Source: Protula sp. h YS-2021 (taxonomy: Eukaryota; Annelida; Polychaeta; Sabellida; Serpulidae). From it: a stretch of DNA of 64,000 bases. Made by a program: the position numbers and the translations under genes. Location: NCBI GenBank assembly GCA_949752745.1, contig OX457026.1, positions 49,445,673 through 49,509,672 of the forward strand, given 5' to 3'. Every line of letters begins with the position of its first letter. The stretch's first letter is position 1. Below are positions 21,890-35,214 of the stretch, in pieces. The notes below the pieces were generated by a model. That model was not told the origin of the DNA. It did no database searches and saw only the letters and a program-made list of their open reading frames with translations.

Positions 21890-24800
21890 GTGATGATGTG
21901 TGTCACTTCCGGGTTACAGCCAATGTAATCTAAAATGTGTGAAAATCTCAAAACATCTCAAACCAAGAAAAGTCAATTGTGACTTTGTGACCCCCATTAA
22001 GAACCGAATTTTAATGTTGCATGTAGGTAACTTTCCTGCTCACCAACCAAAACAGCATACAGAGGCCACAAAAAGGGACATTTATTTTGAAAAATTTTGA
22101 GTAGTTTTCAAGAATGACGTATTTTAAGTTTGGGGCCAATAAATAAAATGCAAAGTACCTCCACCATCTGTAATAATTGGTTCAAACAAAATTTCACAGA
22201 TGAGTGATCGGAGTTGCAGGGTGGTGACTGTAGGTGCTGATTAGTGGTAGTGGGTTTGTGGTGGTGCGATTGGGTACTAGATATGGCGGTTGTTGGTGTT
22301 GATTAGGGATATTGTGGTCTTCTGGGTGGTGGTGGAGGATAGTCTCGGGAGTTGGAGGTGCTTGCTGGTCGGTGATGTGGCTGGTGGCGAAGGTGGGTGA
22401 TGGCCATGAGGGCGACAGTGGTAGGTGGTGATTGGTAGGTGTTGGTGGAAAGGTGCTGTTAGTTGTAATGGGTGGTGATGGGTGACCCCATGAATGTGTA
22501 ATGAATGTGGTGACAGGTGACAGGTGCAGATGTTGCATTGGTGCCTGTGATGGTGGTGTCGATAGGTGATGATGTGTGTCATTTCAGGGCTACAGTCAAT
22601 GTAATGTAAAAATGTGTAAAAGATCTTAAAACATCTCAAAGCAAAAACAGTCCATTTTGACTTTGTGACCCCCATTAAGAACCAAATTTTAATTTTGCAT
22701 GTAGGTAACGTTCCTGCTCACCAACCAAAACAGCATATAGAGGCCACAAAAAGTAAAATTTATTTTGAAAAAATTCTCAATAGTTTTCAAGAATGACGCA
22801 TTTCAAGTTTGGGGTCAATAAAAAGAATGCAAATTATCTCCGCCATCTGTAATAATTGGTTCAAGCAAAATTTCACACATGAGTGATCGGAGTTGGAGGG
22901 TGGTGGCAGTAGGTGCTGATAAGTGGTAGAGGGTGGGTGGGTGGTGGTGCGATTGGGTACTAGATATGGCGGGTGTTGGTGTTGTTTAGGGATGCTGTGG
23001 TCCTCTGGGTGGTGGTGGTGGATGGTCTTGGGCGTTGGCGGTGCTTGATGGTCGGAGATGTGTGGCTGGTGGCGATGGTGGGTGGTGGCCATGCGGGCAG
23101 CAGTGGCGATTGGTAGGTGTTGGTGGAAAGGTGCTGTTAGTTGTAGTGAGTGGTGGTGGTTGGTGTAATGAATGTGGTGACGGGTGACAGGTGCAGATGT
23201 TGTATTGGTGCCTGTGATGATGGTGTTCATAGGTGATGATGTGTGTCACTTCAGGGCTACAGCCAATATAATGTAAAAATGTGTAAAAGATCTAAAAACA
23301 TCTCAAATCAAAAACAGTCAATGTTGACTTCGTGACACCCATTAAGAACCAAATTTTAATTTTGTGTGTAGGTAACGTTCCTGCTCACCAACCAAAACAG
23401 CATATAGAGGCCACAAAAAGTAAAATTTATTTTGAAAAAATTCTCAATAGTTTTCAAGAATGACGCATTTTAAGTTTGGAGTCAATAAATAGAATACAAA
23501 TTATCTCCGCCATCTGAAATAATAACTGGTTCAAACAAACTTTCACAGATGAGCGATCGGACTTGGAGGGTGGTGGCAGTAGGTGCTGATAAGTGGTAGA
23601 GGGTGGGTGGGTGGTGGTGCGATTGGGTACTAGATATGGCGGGTGTTGGTGTTGTTTAGGGATACTGTGGTCTTCTGGGTGGTGGTTGTCGATGGTCTTG
23701 GGCGTTGGCGGTGCTTGATGGTCGGTGATGTGTGGCTGGTGGGGATGGTGGGTGGTGGCCATGCGGGCGGCAGTGGCGATTGGTAGGTGTTGGTGGAAAG
23801 CTGCTGTTAGTTGTAGTGAGTGGTGGTGGTTGGTGTAATGAATGTGGTGACAGGTGACAGGTGCAGAACTTGTATTGGTGCCGGTGATGATGGTGTTGAT
23901 TGATCATGATGTGTGTCACTTCAGGGCTACAGCCAATATAATTTAAAAATGTGTAAAAATGCAAGAAATCTCAAATCGAAGACAGTCCATTTTGACTTTG
24001 TGACACCCATTAAGAACCAAATTTTAATTTTGCATGTAGGTAACTTTCCTGCTCACCAACCAAAAGATCAAATAGAGGTCACAAAAAACATTTATTTTGA
24101 ACAAATTCTCAATAGTTTTTAAGAATGACGCATTTTAAGTTTGGGATTCAATAAATAGAATGCAAATTATCTCTGCCATCTGTAATTATTGGTTCAAACA
24201 AAATTTCACAGATGAGTGATCGGAGTTGAAGGGTGGTGGCAGTAGGTGCTGATTAGTGGTAGTGGGTGAGTGGTGGTGCGATTGGGTACTAGATACGGCG
24301 GGTGTCGATGTTGTTTAGGGATACTGTGGTCTTCTGAGTGGTGGTGGTGGATAGACTTGGGCGTTGGCGGTGTTTGATGGTCGGTGATGTGTGGCTGGTG
24401 GCGATGGTGGGTGGTGGCTATGCGGGCGGTAGTGGCGATTGGTAGGTGTTGGTGGAAAGGTGCTGTTAGTTGTAGTGTGTGGAGTTGGTTGGTGCAATGA
24501 ATGTGGTGAGAGGCCCGAAGTCAATGGTATTGATAGATGATGTGTGTCACTTCAGGGCTACAGCCAATGTAATCTAAAAATTTGAAAAAAATTAAGACAT
24601 CTCAAATCAAAAACAGTCAATTTTGACTTTGTGACCCCCATTAAGAACCAACTTTTAATTTTGGATGTACGTAGCGTTCCTACTCACCAACTAAAAGAGC
24701 ATATAGAGGCAACAAAAAGTAAAATTTACTTTGAAAAAATTCTCAATAGTTTTCAAGAATGACGCATTTAAGCTTGGGGTCAACAAATAGTTGTAGTGAG

Positions 24801-27800
24801 TGGTGGTGGTTGGTGCAATGAATGTGGTTAGAGGTGACATGTGCAGATGTTGTATTCGTGCGGTGATGATGGTGTTGATAGATCATGATGTGTGTCGCTT
24901 CAGGGCTACAGCCTATGTAATTTAAAAATGTGTAAAAAATTTTAAGACATCTCAAATCAAGAACAGTCAATTTTGACTTTGTGACCCTCATTAAGAACCA
25001 AATTTTAATGTTGCATGTAGGTAACTTTCCTGCTCACCAACCAAAACAGCATATAGAGGCCACAAAAAGTGAAATCTATTTTGAAAAAAATTTGAGTAGT
25101 TTTCAAGAATGACGCATTTTAAGTTTGGGGTCAATACATAAATTGCAAATTTTCTCCGCCATCTGTAATAATTGGTTCAAACAAAATTTCACAGATGAGT
25201 GATCGGAGTTGGAAGGTGATTGCAGTAGGTGCTGATTAACGCTAGTGGGTGGGTGGTGGTGCGATTGGGTACTAGATATGGTGGGTGTCGGTGTTCTTTA
25301 GGGATACTGTGGTCTTCTGGGTGGTGGTGGTCGATGATCTTGGGCGTTGGAGGTGTTTGATGGTCGGTGATGTGTGACTGGTGGGTGGTGGCCATGCGGG
25401 CGGTAGAGGCGATTGGTAGGTGTTGGTGGAAAGGTGCCGTTAGTTGTAGTGTGTGGTGTTGGTTGGTGCAATGAATGTGGTGAGAGGTGACAGGTGCAGA
25501 TGTTGTATTGGTGCCTGTGATGATGGTGTTGATAGATGAAGTGCTTCACTTCAGGGCTACAGCCAATGTAATCTAAAATTGTGAAAAAAATTTTAAGACA
25601 TCTCAAATCAAAAACAGTCAATTTTGACTTTGTGACCCCCATTAAGAACCAAATTTCAATTTTGCATGTCGGTAACGTTGCTACTCACCAACTAAAAGAG
25701 CATATAGAGGACACAAAAAGTAAAATTTATTTTGAAAAAATTCTCAATAGTTTTCAAGAATGACGCTTTTTAAGTTTGGGGTCAACAAATAGTTGTAGTG
25801 AGTGGTGGTGGTGGTTGGTGCAATGAATATGGTGAGAGGTGACATGTGCAGATGTTGTATTGGTACCGGTGATGATGGTGTTGATAGATCATGATGTGTG
25901 TCACTTCCGGCTTACAGCCAATGTAATGTAAAATGTGTCAAAATCTTAAAAGATCTCAAATCAAGAACAGTCAATTTTGACCTTGTGACCCCCATTAAGA
26001 ACCAAATTTTAATGTTGCATGTAGGTAACTTTCCAGCTCACCAACCAAAACAGCATATAGAGCCCACAAAAAGTGAAATTTATTTTGAAAAAATTTTGAG
26101 TAGTTTTCAAGAATGACGTATTTTAAGTTTGGGGTCAATAAATAGAATGCAAAGTAAATCCGCCAACTGTAATAATTGGTCAAACAAAATTTCACAGATG
26201 AGTGATCGGAGATGGAGGGTGGTGGCAGTAGGTGCTGATTAGTGGTAGTGGGTGGGTGGTGGTGCGATTGGGTACTAGATATGGCGGGTGTTGGTGTTGT
26301 TTAGGGATACTGTGGTCTTCTGGGTGGTGGTGGTGGATAGTCTTGGGCGTTGACGGTGCTTGATGGTCGGTGAAGTGTGGCTTGTGGCGATGGTGGGTGG
26401 TGGCCATGCGGGGGCAGTGGCGATTGGTAGGTGTTGCTGGAAAGGTGCCGTTAGTTGCAGTGGGTGGTGGTGGTTGGTGTAATGAATGTGGTGAGAGGTG
26501 ACACGTGCAGATGTTCTATTGGTGCCGGTGGTGATGGTGTTGATAGGTGATGATGTGTGTCACTTCAGGCCTACAGCCAATGTGATCTAAAAATGTGAAA
26601 AAATTTCAGACAGCTCAAATCAAAAACAGTCAATTTTGACTTTGTGACCCCCATTAAGAACTAAATTTTAATTTTGCATGTAGGTAACGTTTCTGCTCAC
26701 CATCCAAAAGAGTATATAGAGGCCACAAAAAGTAAAATTTATTTTGAAAAAATTCTCAATAGTTTTCAAGAATGACGCATTTTAAGTTTGGGGTGAACCA
26801 ATAGTTGTAGTGAGTGGTGGTGGTTGGTGCAATGAATGTGGTGACAGGTGACATGTGCAGATGTTTTATTGGTACCGGTGATGATGGTGTTGATAGATCA
26901 TGATGTGTGTCACTTCCGGCTTACAGCCAATGTAATGTAAAATGTGTCAAAATCTTAAAAGATCTCAAATCAAGAACAGTCAATTTGGACTTTGTGACCC
27001 CCATTAAGAACCAAATTTTAATATTGCATGTAGGTAACTTTCCAGCTCACCAACCAAAACAGCATATAGAACCCACAAAAAGTGAAATTTATTTTGAAAA
27101 ACTTTTGAGTAGTTTTCAAGAATGACGCATTTTAACTTTGGGGTCAATAAATAGAATGCAAAGTAAATCCGCCAACTGTTATAATGGGGCAAACAAATTT
27201 CACAGATGAGTGATCGGAGATGGAGGGTGGTGGCAGTAGGTGCTGATTAGTGGTAGTGGGTGGGTGGTGGTGCGATTGGGTACTAGATATGGCGGGTGTT
27301 GGTGTTGTTTAGGGATACTGTGGTCTTCTGGGTGGTGTTGGTGGATAGTCTTGGGCGTTGACAGTGCTTGATGGTCGGTGAAGTGTGGCTTGTGGCGATG
27401 GTGGGTGGTGGCCATGCGGGGGCAGTGGCGATTGGTAGGTGTTGCTGGAAAGGTGCCGTTAGTTGCAGTGGGTGGTGGTGGTTGGTGTAATGAATGTGGT
27501 GAGAGGTGACACGTGCAGATGTTCTATTGGTGCCGGTGGTGATGGTGTTGATAGGTGATGATGTGTGTCACTTCAGGCCTACAGCCAATGTGATCTAAAA
27601 ATGTGAAAAAATTTAAGACAGCTCAAATCAAAAACAGTCAATTTTGACTTTGTGACCCCCATTAAGAACTAAATTTCAATTTTGCATGTAGGTAACGTTT
27701 CTGCTCACCATCCAAAAGAGTATATAGAGGCCACAAAAAGTGAAATTTATTTTGAAAAAATTTTGAGTAGTTTTCAAGAATGACGCATTTTAAGTTTGGG

Positions 27801-30800
27801 GTCAATAAATAGAATGCAAAGTAAATCCGCCAACTTTAATAATTGGTCAAACAAAATTTCACAGATGAGTGATCGGAGATAGAGGGTGGTGGCAGTAGAT
27901 GCTGATTAGTAGTAGTCGGTGGGTGGTGGTGCGATTGGCTTCTAGATACGGCGGGTATTGGTGTTGTTTAGGGATACTGCGGTCTTCTGGGTGGTGGTGG
28001 TGGTGGATGGTCTTGGGCGTTGGCGGTGTTTGATGGTCGGTGATATGCGGCTGGTGGCGATTATGGGTTGTGGCCATGCGAGCGGCAGTGGCGATTGGTT
28101 GCTGTTGGAAAGGTGCCGTTAGTTGTAGTGTGTGGTGTTGGTTGGTGTAATGAATGTGGTGAGAGGTGACAGGTGAAGATGTTGTATTGCTGCCGGTGAT
28201 GATGGTGTTGATAGATGATGTGGGTCACTTCAGGGCTACAGCCTATGTAATCTAAAAATGCCAAAAAAAATTTCAGACATCTCAAATCAAAAACAGTCAA
28301 TTTTGACTTTGTGACCCCCATTAAGAACCAAATTTCAATATTGCATGTAGGTAACGTTCCTGCTCACCAACCAACAGAGCATATAGAGGCCACAAAAAGT
28401 AAAATTTATTTTGAAAAAATTCTCAATAGTTTTCAAGAATGACGCTTTTTAAGTTTGGGGTCAACAAATAGTTGTAGTGAGTGGTGGTGGTTGGTGCAAT
28501 GAATGTGGTGAGAGGTGACATGTGCAGATGTTGTATTGGTACCGGTGATGATGGTGTTGATAGATCATGATGTGTGTCACTTCCGGTTTACAGCCAATGT
28601 AATGTAAAATGTGTGAAAATCTTAAAAGATCTCAAATCAAGAACAGTCAATTTGGACTTTTTGACCCCGATTATGAACCAAATTTTAAAGTTGTACGTAG
28701 GTAACTTTCCAGCTCACCAATCAAAAGATCATATAGAGGCCACAAAAAGTGAAATTTATTTTGAAAAAATTTTGAGTAGTTTTCAAGAATGACGCATTTT
28801 AAGTTTGGGGTCAATAAATAGAATGCAAAGTAAATCCGCCAACTGTAATAATTGGTCGAACAAAATTTCACAGATGAGTGATCGGAGCTGGAGGGTGGTG
28901 GCAGTAGGTTCTGATTAGTGGTAGTGGGTGGGTGGTGGTGCGATTGGGTACTAGATATGGTGGGTGTTGGTGTAGGTTAGGGATACTGTGGTCTTCTGGG
29001 CGTTGGCGGTGTTTGATGGTCGGTGATGTGTGGCTGGTGGCGATGGTGGGTGGTGGCCATGCGGGCGACAGTGGCAATTGGTAGGTGTTGGTGGAAAGGT
29101 GCTGTTAGTTGTGTAGAGTGGTGGTGGTTGGTGTGATGAATGTGGTGAGAGGTGACAGGTGAAGATGTTGAACTGGTGCCGGTGATGATGGTGTTGATAG
29201 ATGATGTGTCACTTCAGGGCTACAGCCAATGTAATCTAAAAATGTGTAAAAAATTTTAAGACATCTCAAATCAAAAACAGTCAATTTTGACTTTGTGACT
29301 CCCATTAAGAACCAAATTTCAATTTTGCATGTGGGTAACTTTCCTGAACACCAACCAAAAGAGCATATAGAGGCCACAAAAAGTAAAATTTATTTTGAAA
29401 AAATTCTCAATAGTTTTCAAGAATGACCCATTTTAAGTTTGGGGTCAATAAATAGAATGCAAATTATCTCCGCCATCTGTACTAATTGCTTCAAACAAAA
29501 TTTCACAGATGAGTGATCGGAGTAGGAGGGTGGTGGCAGTAGGTGTTGAGTATTTCTAGTAGATGGGTGGGTGGTGGTGCGATTGGGTACTAGATATGGT
29601 GGGTGTTGGTGTTGTTTAGGGATACTGTGGTCTTCTGGGCGTTGGCGGTGCTTTATGGTCGGTGATGTGTGGCTGGTGGCGATGGTGGGTGGTGGTCATG
29701 CGGGCGGCAGTGGCGATTGGTAGGTGTTGGTGGAAAGGTTCTTTTAGTTGTAGTGAGTGGTGGTGGTTGGTGTGATGAATGTAGTGAGAGGTGACATGTG
29801 CAGATGTTGTATTTTTGTTGGTGATGATGGTGTTGATAGATGATGATGTGTGTCACTTCCGGGTTACAACCAATGTAATGTGAAATGTGTGAAAATCTTA
29901 AAAGATCTCAAATCCGAAACAGTCAATTTTGACTTTGTGACCCCCATTAAGAGCCAAATTTCAATGTTGCATGTAGGTAACTTCACTGCTCACCAACCAA
30001 AAGAGCATATAGAGGCCACGAAAAGTGAAATTTATTTTGAAAAAATTCTCAGTAGTATTCAAGAATGACGCATTTTAAGTTTGGAGTAAATAAATAGAAT
30101 GCAATGTACCTCCGCCATCTGTAATAATTGGTCAAACAAAATTTCACAGATGAGTGATCGGAGATGGAAGTTGGTGGCAGTAGGTGCTGATTAGTCGTAG
30201 TGGGTGGGTGGTGATGCGATTGGGTACTAGATATGGCGGGTGTTGGTGTTGATTAGGGATACTGTGGTCTTTTGGGTGATGGTTGTGGATAGTCTTGGGC
30301 GTTGACGGTGCTTGATGGTCAGTGATGTGTGGCTGGTGGCGATGCTGGGTATGCGGGCGGCAGTGGCAATTGATAGTTGTTGGTGGTAAGGTGCTGTTAG
30401 TTGTAGTGGGTGGTGGTGGTTGGTGTAATGAATGTGGTGAGAGGTGACACGTGCAGATGCTGTATTGGTGCGGGGTGGTGATGGTGTTGATAGGTGATGA
30501 TGTGTGTCACTTCAAGGCTACAGCCTATGTAATTTAAAAATGTGTAAAAGATCTTAAAACATCTCAAAGCAAAAACAGTCGATGTTGACTTTGTGACCCC
30601 CATAAAGAAACCAATTTTAATGTTACATGTAGGTAACGTTCCTGCTCACCAACCAAAAGAGCATATAGAGGCCACGAAAAGTAAAATTTATTTTCATAAA
30701 AATCTCGGTAGATTTCAAGAATGACGCATTTTAAGTTTGGGGTCAATAAATAGAATGCAAATTATCTCCGCCATCTGTAATAATTGGTTCAAACAAAATT

Positions 30801-33410
30801 TCACAGATGAGTCATCGGAGTTGGAGGTCGGTGGCAGTAGGTGCTGATTAGTGGTAGTGGATGGGTGGTGGTGCGATTGGGTACTAGATAAGGTGGGTGT
30901 TGGTGTTGTTTAGGGATACTGTGGTCTTCTGGGTGGTGGTGGTGGATGATCTTGGGCGTTGGCGATGCTTGATGGTCGATGATGTGCGGCTGGTGGCGAT
31001 GGTGGGTGGTGGCCATGCGGGCGGCAGTGGCGATTGCTTCGTGTTGGAAAGGTGCGGATAGTTGTAGTGGGTGGTGGTGGTTAGTGTAATGAATGTGGTG
31101 AGAGGTGACAGGTGAAGATGTCGTATTTTTGTTGGTGATGATGGTGTTGATAGGTGACGATGTGTGTCACTTCCGGGTTACAGCCAATGTAATGTAAAAT
31201 GTGTCAAAATCTTAAAAGATCTCAAATCAAGAACAGTCAATTTTAACCTTGTGACCCTCATTAAGAACCAAATTTTAATATTGCATGTAGGTAACTTTCC
31301 AGCTCAAAAACCAAAAGAGCATATGGAGGCCACGAAAAGTGAAATTTATTTTGAAAAAATTCTCAGTAGTATCCAAGAATGACGCATTTTAAGTTTGGGG
31401 TCAATAAATAGAATGCAAAGTACCTCCGCCATCTGTAATAATTGGTCAAACAAAATTTCACAGATGAGTGATCGGAGATGGAGGGTGCTGGCAGTAGGTG
31501 CTGATTAGTGGTAGTGGGTGGGTGGTGGTGCGATTGGGTACTAGATATGGCGGGTGTTGGTGTTGATTAGGGATACTGTGGTCTTTTGGGTGATGGTGAT
31601 GGATAGTCTTAGGCGTTGGCGGTGCTTGATGGTCGGTGATGTGTGGCTGGTGGCGATGGTGGGTGGTGGGCATGCGGGCGGCATGGGTGATTGGTAGTTG
31701 TTGGTGGAAAGGTGCTGTTAGTTGTAGTGGGTGGTGGTGGTTGGTGTAATGAATTTGGTGAGAGGTGACAGATGCAGATGTTGTATTGGTGCCGGTGGTG
31801 ATGGTGTTGATAGGTGATGATGTGTGTCACTTCAGGCCTACAGCCAATGTAATTTAAAAATGTGTAAAAGATCTTAAAACATCTCAAAGCAAACACAGTC
31901 GATGTTGACTTTGTGACCCCCATTAAGAACCAAATTTTAATTTTGCATGTAGGTAACGTTCCTGCTCACAAACCAAAAGAGCATATACAGGTAACAAAAA
32001 GTAACATTTATTTTGTACAAATTCTCAATAGTATTCAAGAATGACGCATTTTAAGTTTGGGGTCAATAAATAGAATGCAAATTATCTCCATCTGTAATAA
32101 TTGATTCAAACAAAATTTCACAGATGAGTGATCGGAATTGGGGGATGGTGGCAGTAGGTGCTGATTAGTGGTAGTGGGTGGGTGATGGTGCGAGTGGCTA
32201 CTAGATACGGCGGGTGGTGGTGTTGTTCAGGGATACTGTGGTCTTCTGGGTGGTGGTGGTGGTGGATGGTCTTGGGCGTTGGCGGTGCTTGATGGTCGGT
32301 GATGTGAGGCTGGTGGCGATGGTGGGTGGTGGCCATGCGGGCGGCAGTGACGATTGGTAGGTGTTGGTGGAAAGGTGCTGTTAGTTGTGGACAGTGGTGG
32401 TGGTTGGTGTGATGAATGTGGTGAGAGGTGACATGTGCAGATGTTGTATTTTTGTTGGTGATGACGGTGTTGATAGATGATGATGTGTGTCACTTCCGGG
32501 TTACAACCAATGTAATGTGAAATGTGTGAAAATCTTAAAAGATCTCAAATTAGAAACAGTCAATTTTGACTTTGTGACCCCCATTAAAAACCAAATTTTA
32601 ATGTTGCATGTAGGTAACTTTCCAGCTCAACAACCAAAACACCATATAGAGGCCACGAATAGTGAAATTTATTTTGAAAAAATTCTCAGTAGTATCCAAG
32701 AATGACGCATTTTAAGTTTGGGGTCAATAAATAGAATGCAAATTATCTCCGCCATCTGTAATAATTGGTTCAAACAAAATTTCACAGATGAGTGATCGGA
32801 GTTGGAGGGTGGTGACAGTAGGTGCTGATTAGTGGTAATGGGTGGGTGGTGGTGCGATTGGGTACTAGATATGGTGGGTGTTGGTGTTGTTTAGGGATAC
32901 AGTGGTCTTCTGGGTGGTGGTGGTGGATGGTCTTGGGCGTTTGCGGTGCTTGATGGTCGGTGATGTGTGGCTGGTGGCGATGGTGGGTGGTGGCTATGCG
33001 GGCGGCAGTGGCGATTGGTAGGTGTTGGTGGAAAGGTGCTGTTAGTTGTAGTGGGTGGTGGTGGTTGGTGCAATGAATGTGGTGAGAGGTGACAGGTGCA
33101 GATGTTGTATTGGTGCCGATGATGATGGTGTTGATAGATGATGATGTGCGGCTGGTGGCGACATCTCTTAAGACATCTCAAATCAAAAACAGTCAATTTT
33201 GACTTGATGATCCCATTAAGAATCAAATTTTAATGTTGCATGTAGGTAACTTTCCAGGTCACCAACCAAAAGAGCATAGAGAGGCCACAAAAAGTGAAAT
33301 TTATTTTGAAAGAATTCTCTGTAGTTTTCAAGAATGACGGACTTTAAGTTTGGGGTCAATAAATAGAATACAAATTATTCCGCCATCTATAACACTTTTT
33401 TCAAAGAAAA
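21890..33410. repeat. About 660 bp tandem array with GT-rich and AT-rich halves
   Basis: The marker CACAGATGAGTGATCGGA starts units near 22195, 22872, 23545, 24207, 25190, 26196, 27200, 27862, 28870, 29502, 30146, 30803, 31461, 32123 and 32783. Each unit has a GGTGGT-rich half of about 320 bp and an AT-rich half of about 340 bp, the latter containing TTTGTGACCCCCATTAAGAA. Spacing is about 660 bp, or about 1005 bp where an extra AT-rich half is present (from 24207, 25190, 26196 and 27862). Two AT-half types (CACTTCCGG and CACTTCAGG) alternate from about 25900 onward. The array runs straight into C-family units. Non-coding. Confidence 0.85.
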
Positions 33411-34503
33411 TTTCACTTTTAAAGTTTGACGGACTTGCAGACGGACGGACACGGGAAAACTGAACCTGCCGTTGCACATCTGCACTATATAATACTGCCT
33501 TCCTGTAAGGTTTAGTGAAGATCCGATGAATAGTTCTAGTGATATCAACCGGAAAAGAAAAACGTTTAAAATGCGACGGACGGACAGACGGATGGACATG
33601 AGACAAATTGAACCCCCCGTTGCATATCTATATTGTATATACTTTCTTCCCGCAAGATTTGGTAAAGATCCGATGAATAGTTTTTGAGATATCGCTCGGA
33701 CAAGAAAAAAGTTTAAAGTGTGACGGACGGACAGACGGACGGACACGGGAAAATTGAACCTCCGGTGCACATCTACATTATATATACTTCCTTCCTGTAA
33801 GGTTTGGTGAAGATCCGATGAATAGCTTCTGTGATATCAACCGGACAAGAAAAAGTTTAAAGTGCGACGGACGGACAGACGGACGGACACGGGACAAACT
33901 GGACCCAGTGTTGCATATCTTTATTATATATATACTTCTTTCCTGTAAGGCTTGGTGAAGTTCCGATGAAAACTTTTTGAGATATCGCCCGGACAAGAAA
34001 AAAGTTTTAAGTGCGACTGAACGACAGACGGGCGGACGTGGCACAAATTGAACCCTCCGTTGCACATCCATACTATATATAAGGTTTGGTGAAGATCCGA
34101 TGAATAGTTTCTGTGATATCAACCGGACAAGAAAAAGTTTAAAGTGCGACGGACGGACAGACGGACGGACACGGGACAAACTGGACCCAGTGTTGCACAT
34201 CTATACTATATATATACTTCCTTCCTGTAAGGCTTGGTGAAGTTCCGATGAATACTTTTTGAGATATCGCCTGGACAAGAAAAATGCTTAAGTGCGACGG
34301 ACGGACATGGGATAAATTGAACCCCCCGTTGCACATCTAGCCTATATATACTTTCTTCCTGTAAGGCCTTGCGAAGCTCCGATAAATAGTTTTTGAGATA
34401 TCGCCCGGACGAAAAGGTTTACGGACAGACAGACAGACAGACGGACGGGCGAACGGACAGACCGATAGCAATAGCCTTCAACCAATATTGGATGAGGGCT
34501 AAA
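33411..34503 (+). mobile_element. Family C array, second copy, with 3' hairpin
   Basis: Seven to eight units of about 145 bp, each with a GACGGACGGACAGACGGAC-like run, a TTGCACATCT segment, TTCCTGTAAGGTTTGGTGAA and GAGATATCGCCCGGACAAG. The end is a GACAGACAGACAGACGG run and a hairpin at 34472-34501 (TAGCCTTCA...TGAGGGCTA around CCAATATTGG). It shares its 3' design with the element at 2944-3425. No separate left end is visible; it is continuous with the 660 bp array. Confidence 0.75.
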
Positions 34504-34870
34504 AAGTCAAGTCTAAGTCTGTAGAAGGGCAGTACTGCACTTCAGTGTCTGCTTAAAGAAACAGTCAAGTCCAAGTCTGCACAAGCGCGTTGTAGCACTC
34601 CAGCATCTGCTTTCGAGATGCTTCCAGATCATTCCAGAAGCATCAACATGAGCATGGGGTAAACATCATTCATCAGATCTGCTTGCATAGATAACATTAG
34701 AGCTGGAGATTGAGGGACCTGTGAAAAAACCAGGGAAAGGTGAAAAGTAAATGAATAATTAAGTAATTATGACGATTTACAAAAAAAAAACAGCAGGTGA
34801 AAGTAAATAAATAATTAAGTAATTATGATCATTTAAAAAACAGCAAAACGCAGCTGTAAATAATTATTGC
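34504..34870. repeat. Short direct repeats in a unique stretch
   Basis: Two imperfect 58 bp repeats start at 34506 and 34564 (GTCAAGTC-AAGTCTG...CA-CATCTGCTT). Two further about 58 bp repeats lie near 34740 and 34797 (GTAAAT-AATAATTAAGTAATTATGA). No gene is recognised. Confidence 0.5.
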
Positions 34871-35214
34871 GTGGCAATGAGCATGTTAAATGAGGTTGTA
34901 AAACTTGTTAAAGGAAAGTTGTGTAAAATAAACACACAAAAAACAGCTTTAATCGCTTTTCTGAAATTTTCAGGTATGGCTTGGATCAAACCCGACATAA
35001 ACTCCGACATGGCAGAAGTAAAAATCTGTATGATGGCACTGCAGCAGGCCGTGGCAAGTAAACCAAAAGTTGTGAAAGAAGTTCTCACAGGATTAGAATT
35101 AAAAATTGATCAGGCATGCAACAGCGCAAAGGACCTCACAATAACTGTGAATTTAATGGAGGACGAACTGAAGAAAAGTGAAAATAAGTGCAAGACACAC
35201 GAACAGACAATAAG
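34871..35214 (+). CDS. Candidate exon of an unrecognised helical protein
   Basis: An open frame of 115 codons contains a possible exon 34974-35214, with acceptor AATTTTCAG and donor AATAAG|GTAAAG. The peptide (for example DINSDMAEVKICMMALQQAV and KDLTITVNLMEDELKKSENK) is predicted by eye to be alpha-helical with coiled-coil-like charge spacing. No domain is recognised. The Lys/Glu-rich frame that follows overlaps it in another register. It could be a real exon, a pseudogene or chance. Confidence 0.35.

Noticed and set aside
25898..32705. Conserved 72-codon frame repeated in the CACTTCCGG-type halves of the 660 bp array
   Set aside because: It opens at GTG, ends at the same array position in each copy, and is broken by a one-base length difference in the other half type. 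Unit homogenisation explains the conservation.
22194..33226. His/Pro/Thr-rich minus-strand frames of 70-150 codons
   Set aside because: They are the complement of the GGT-rich units. Composition alone gives His, Pro and Thr codons without stops.
3077..34336. Frames with SVRPSVRPS-like repeats
   Set aside because: They are translations of GACGGACGGAC runs in C-family arrays, in several frames and interrupted; non-coding repeat.
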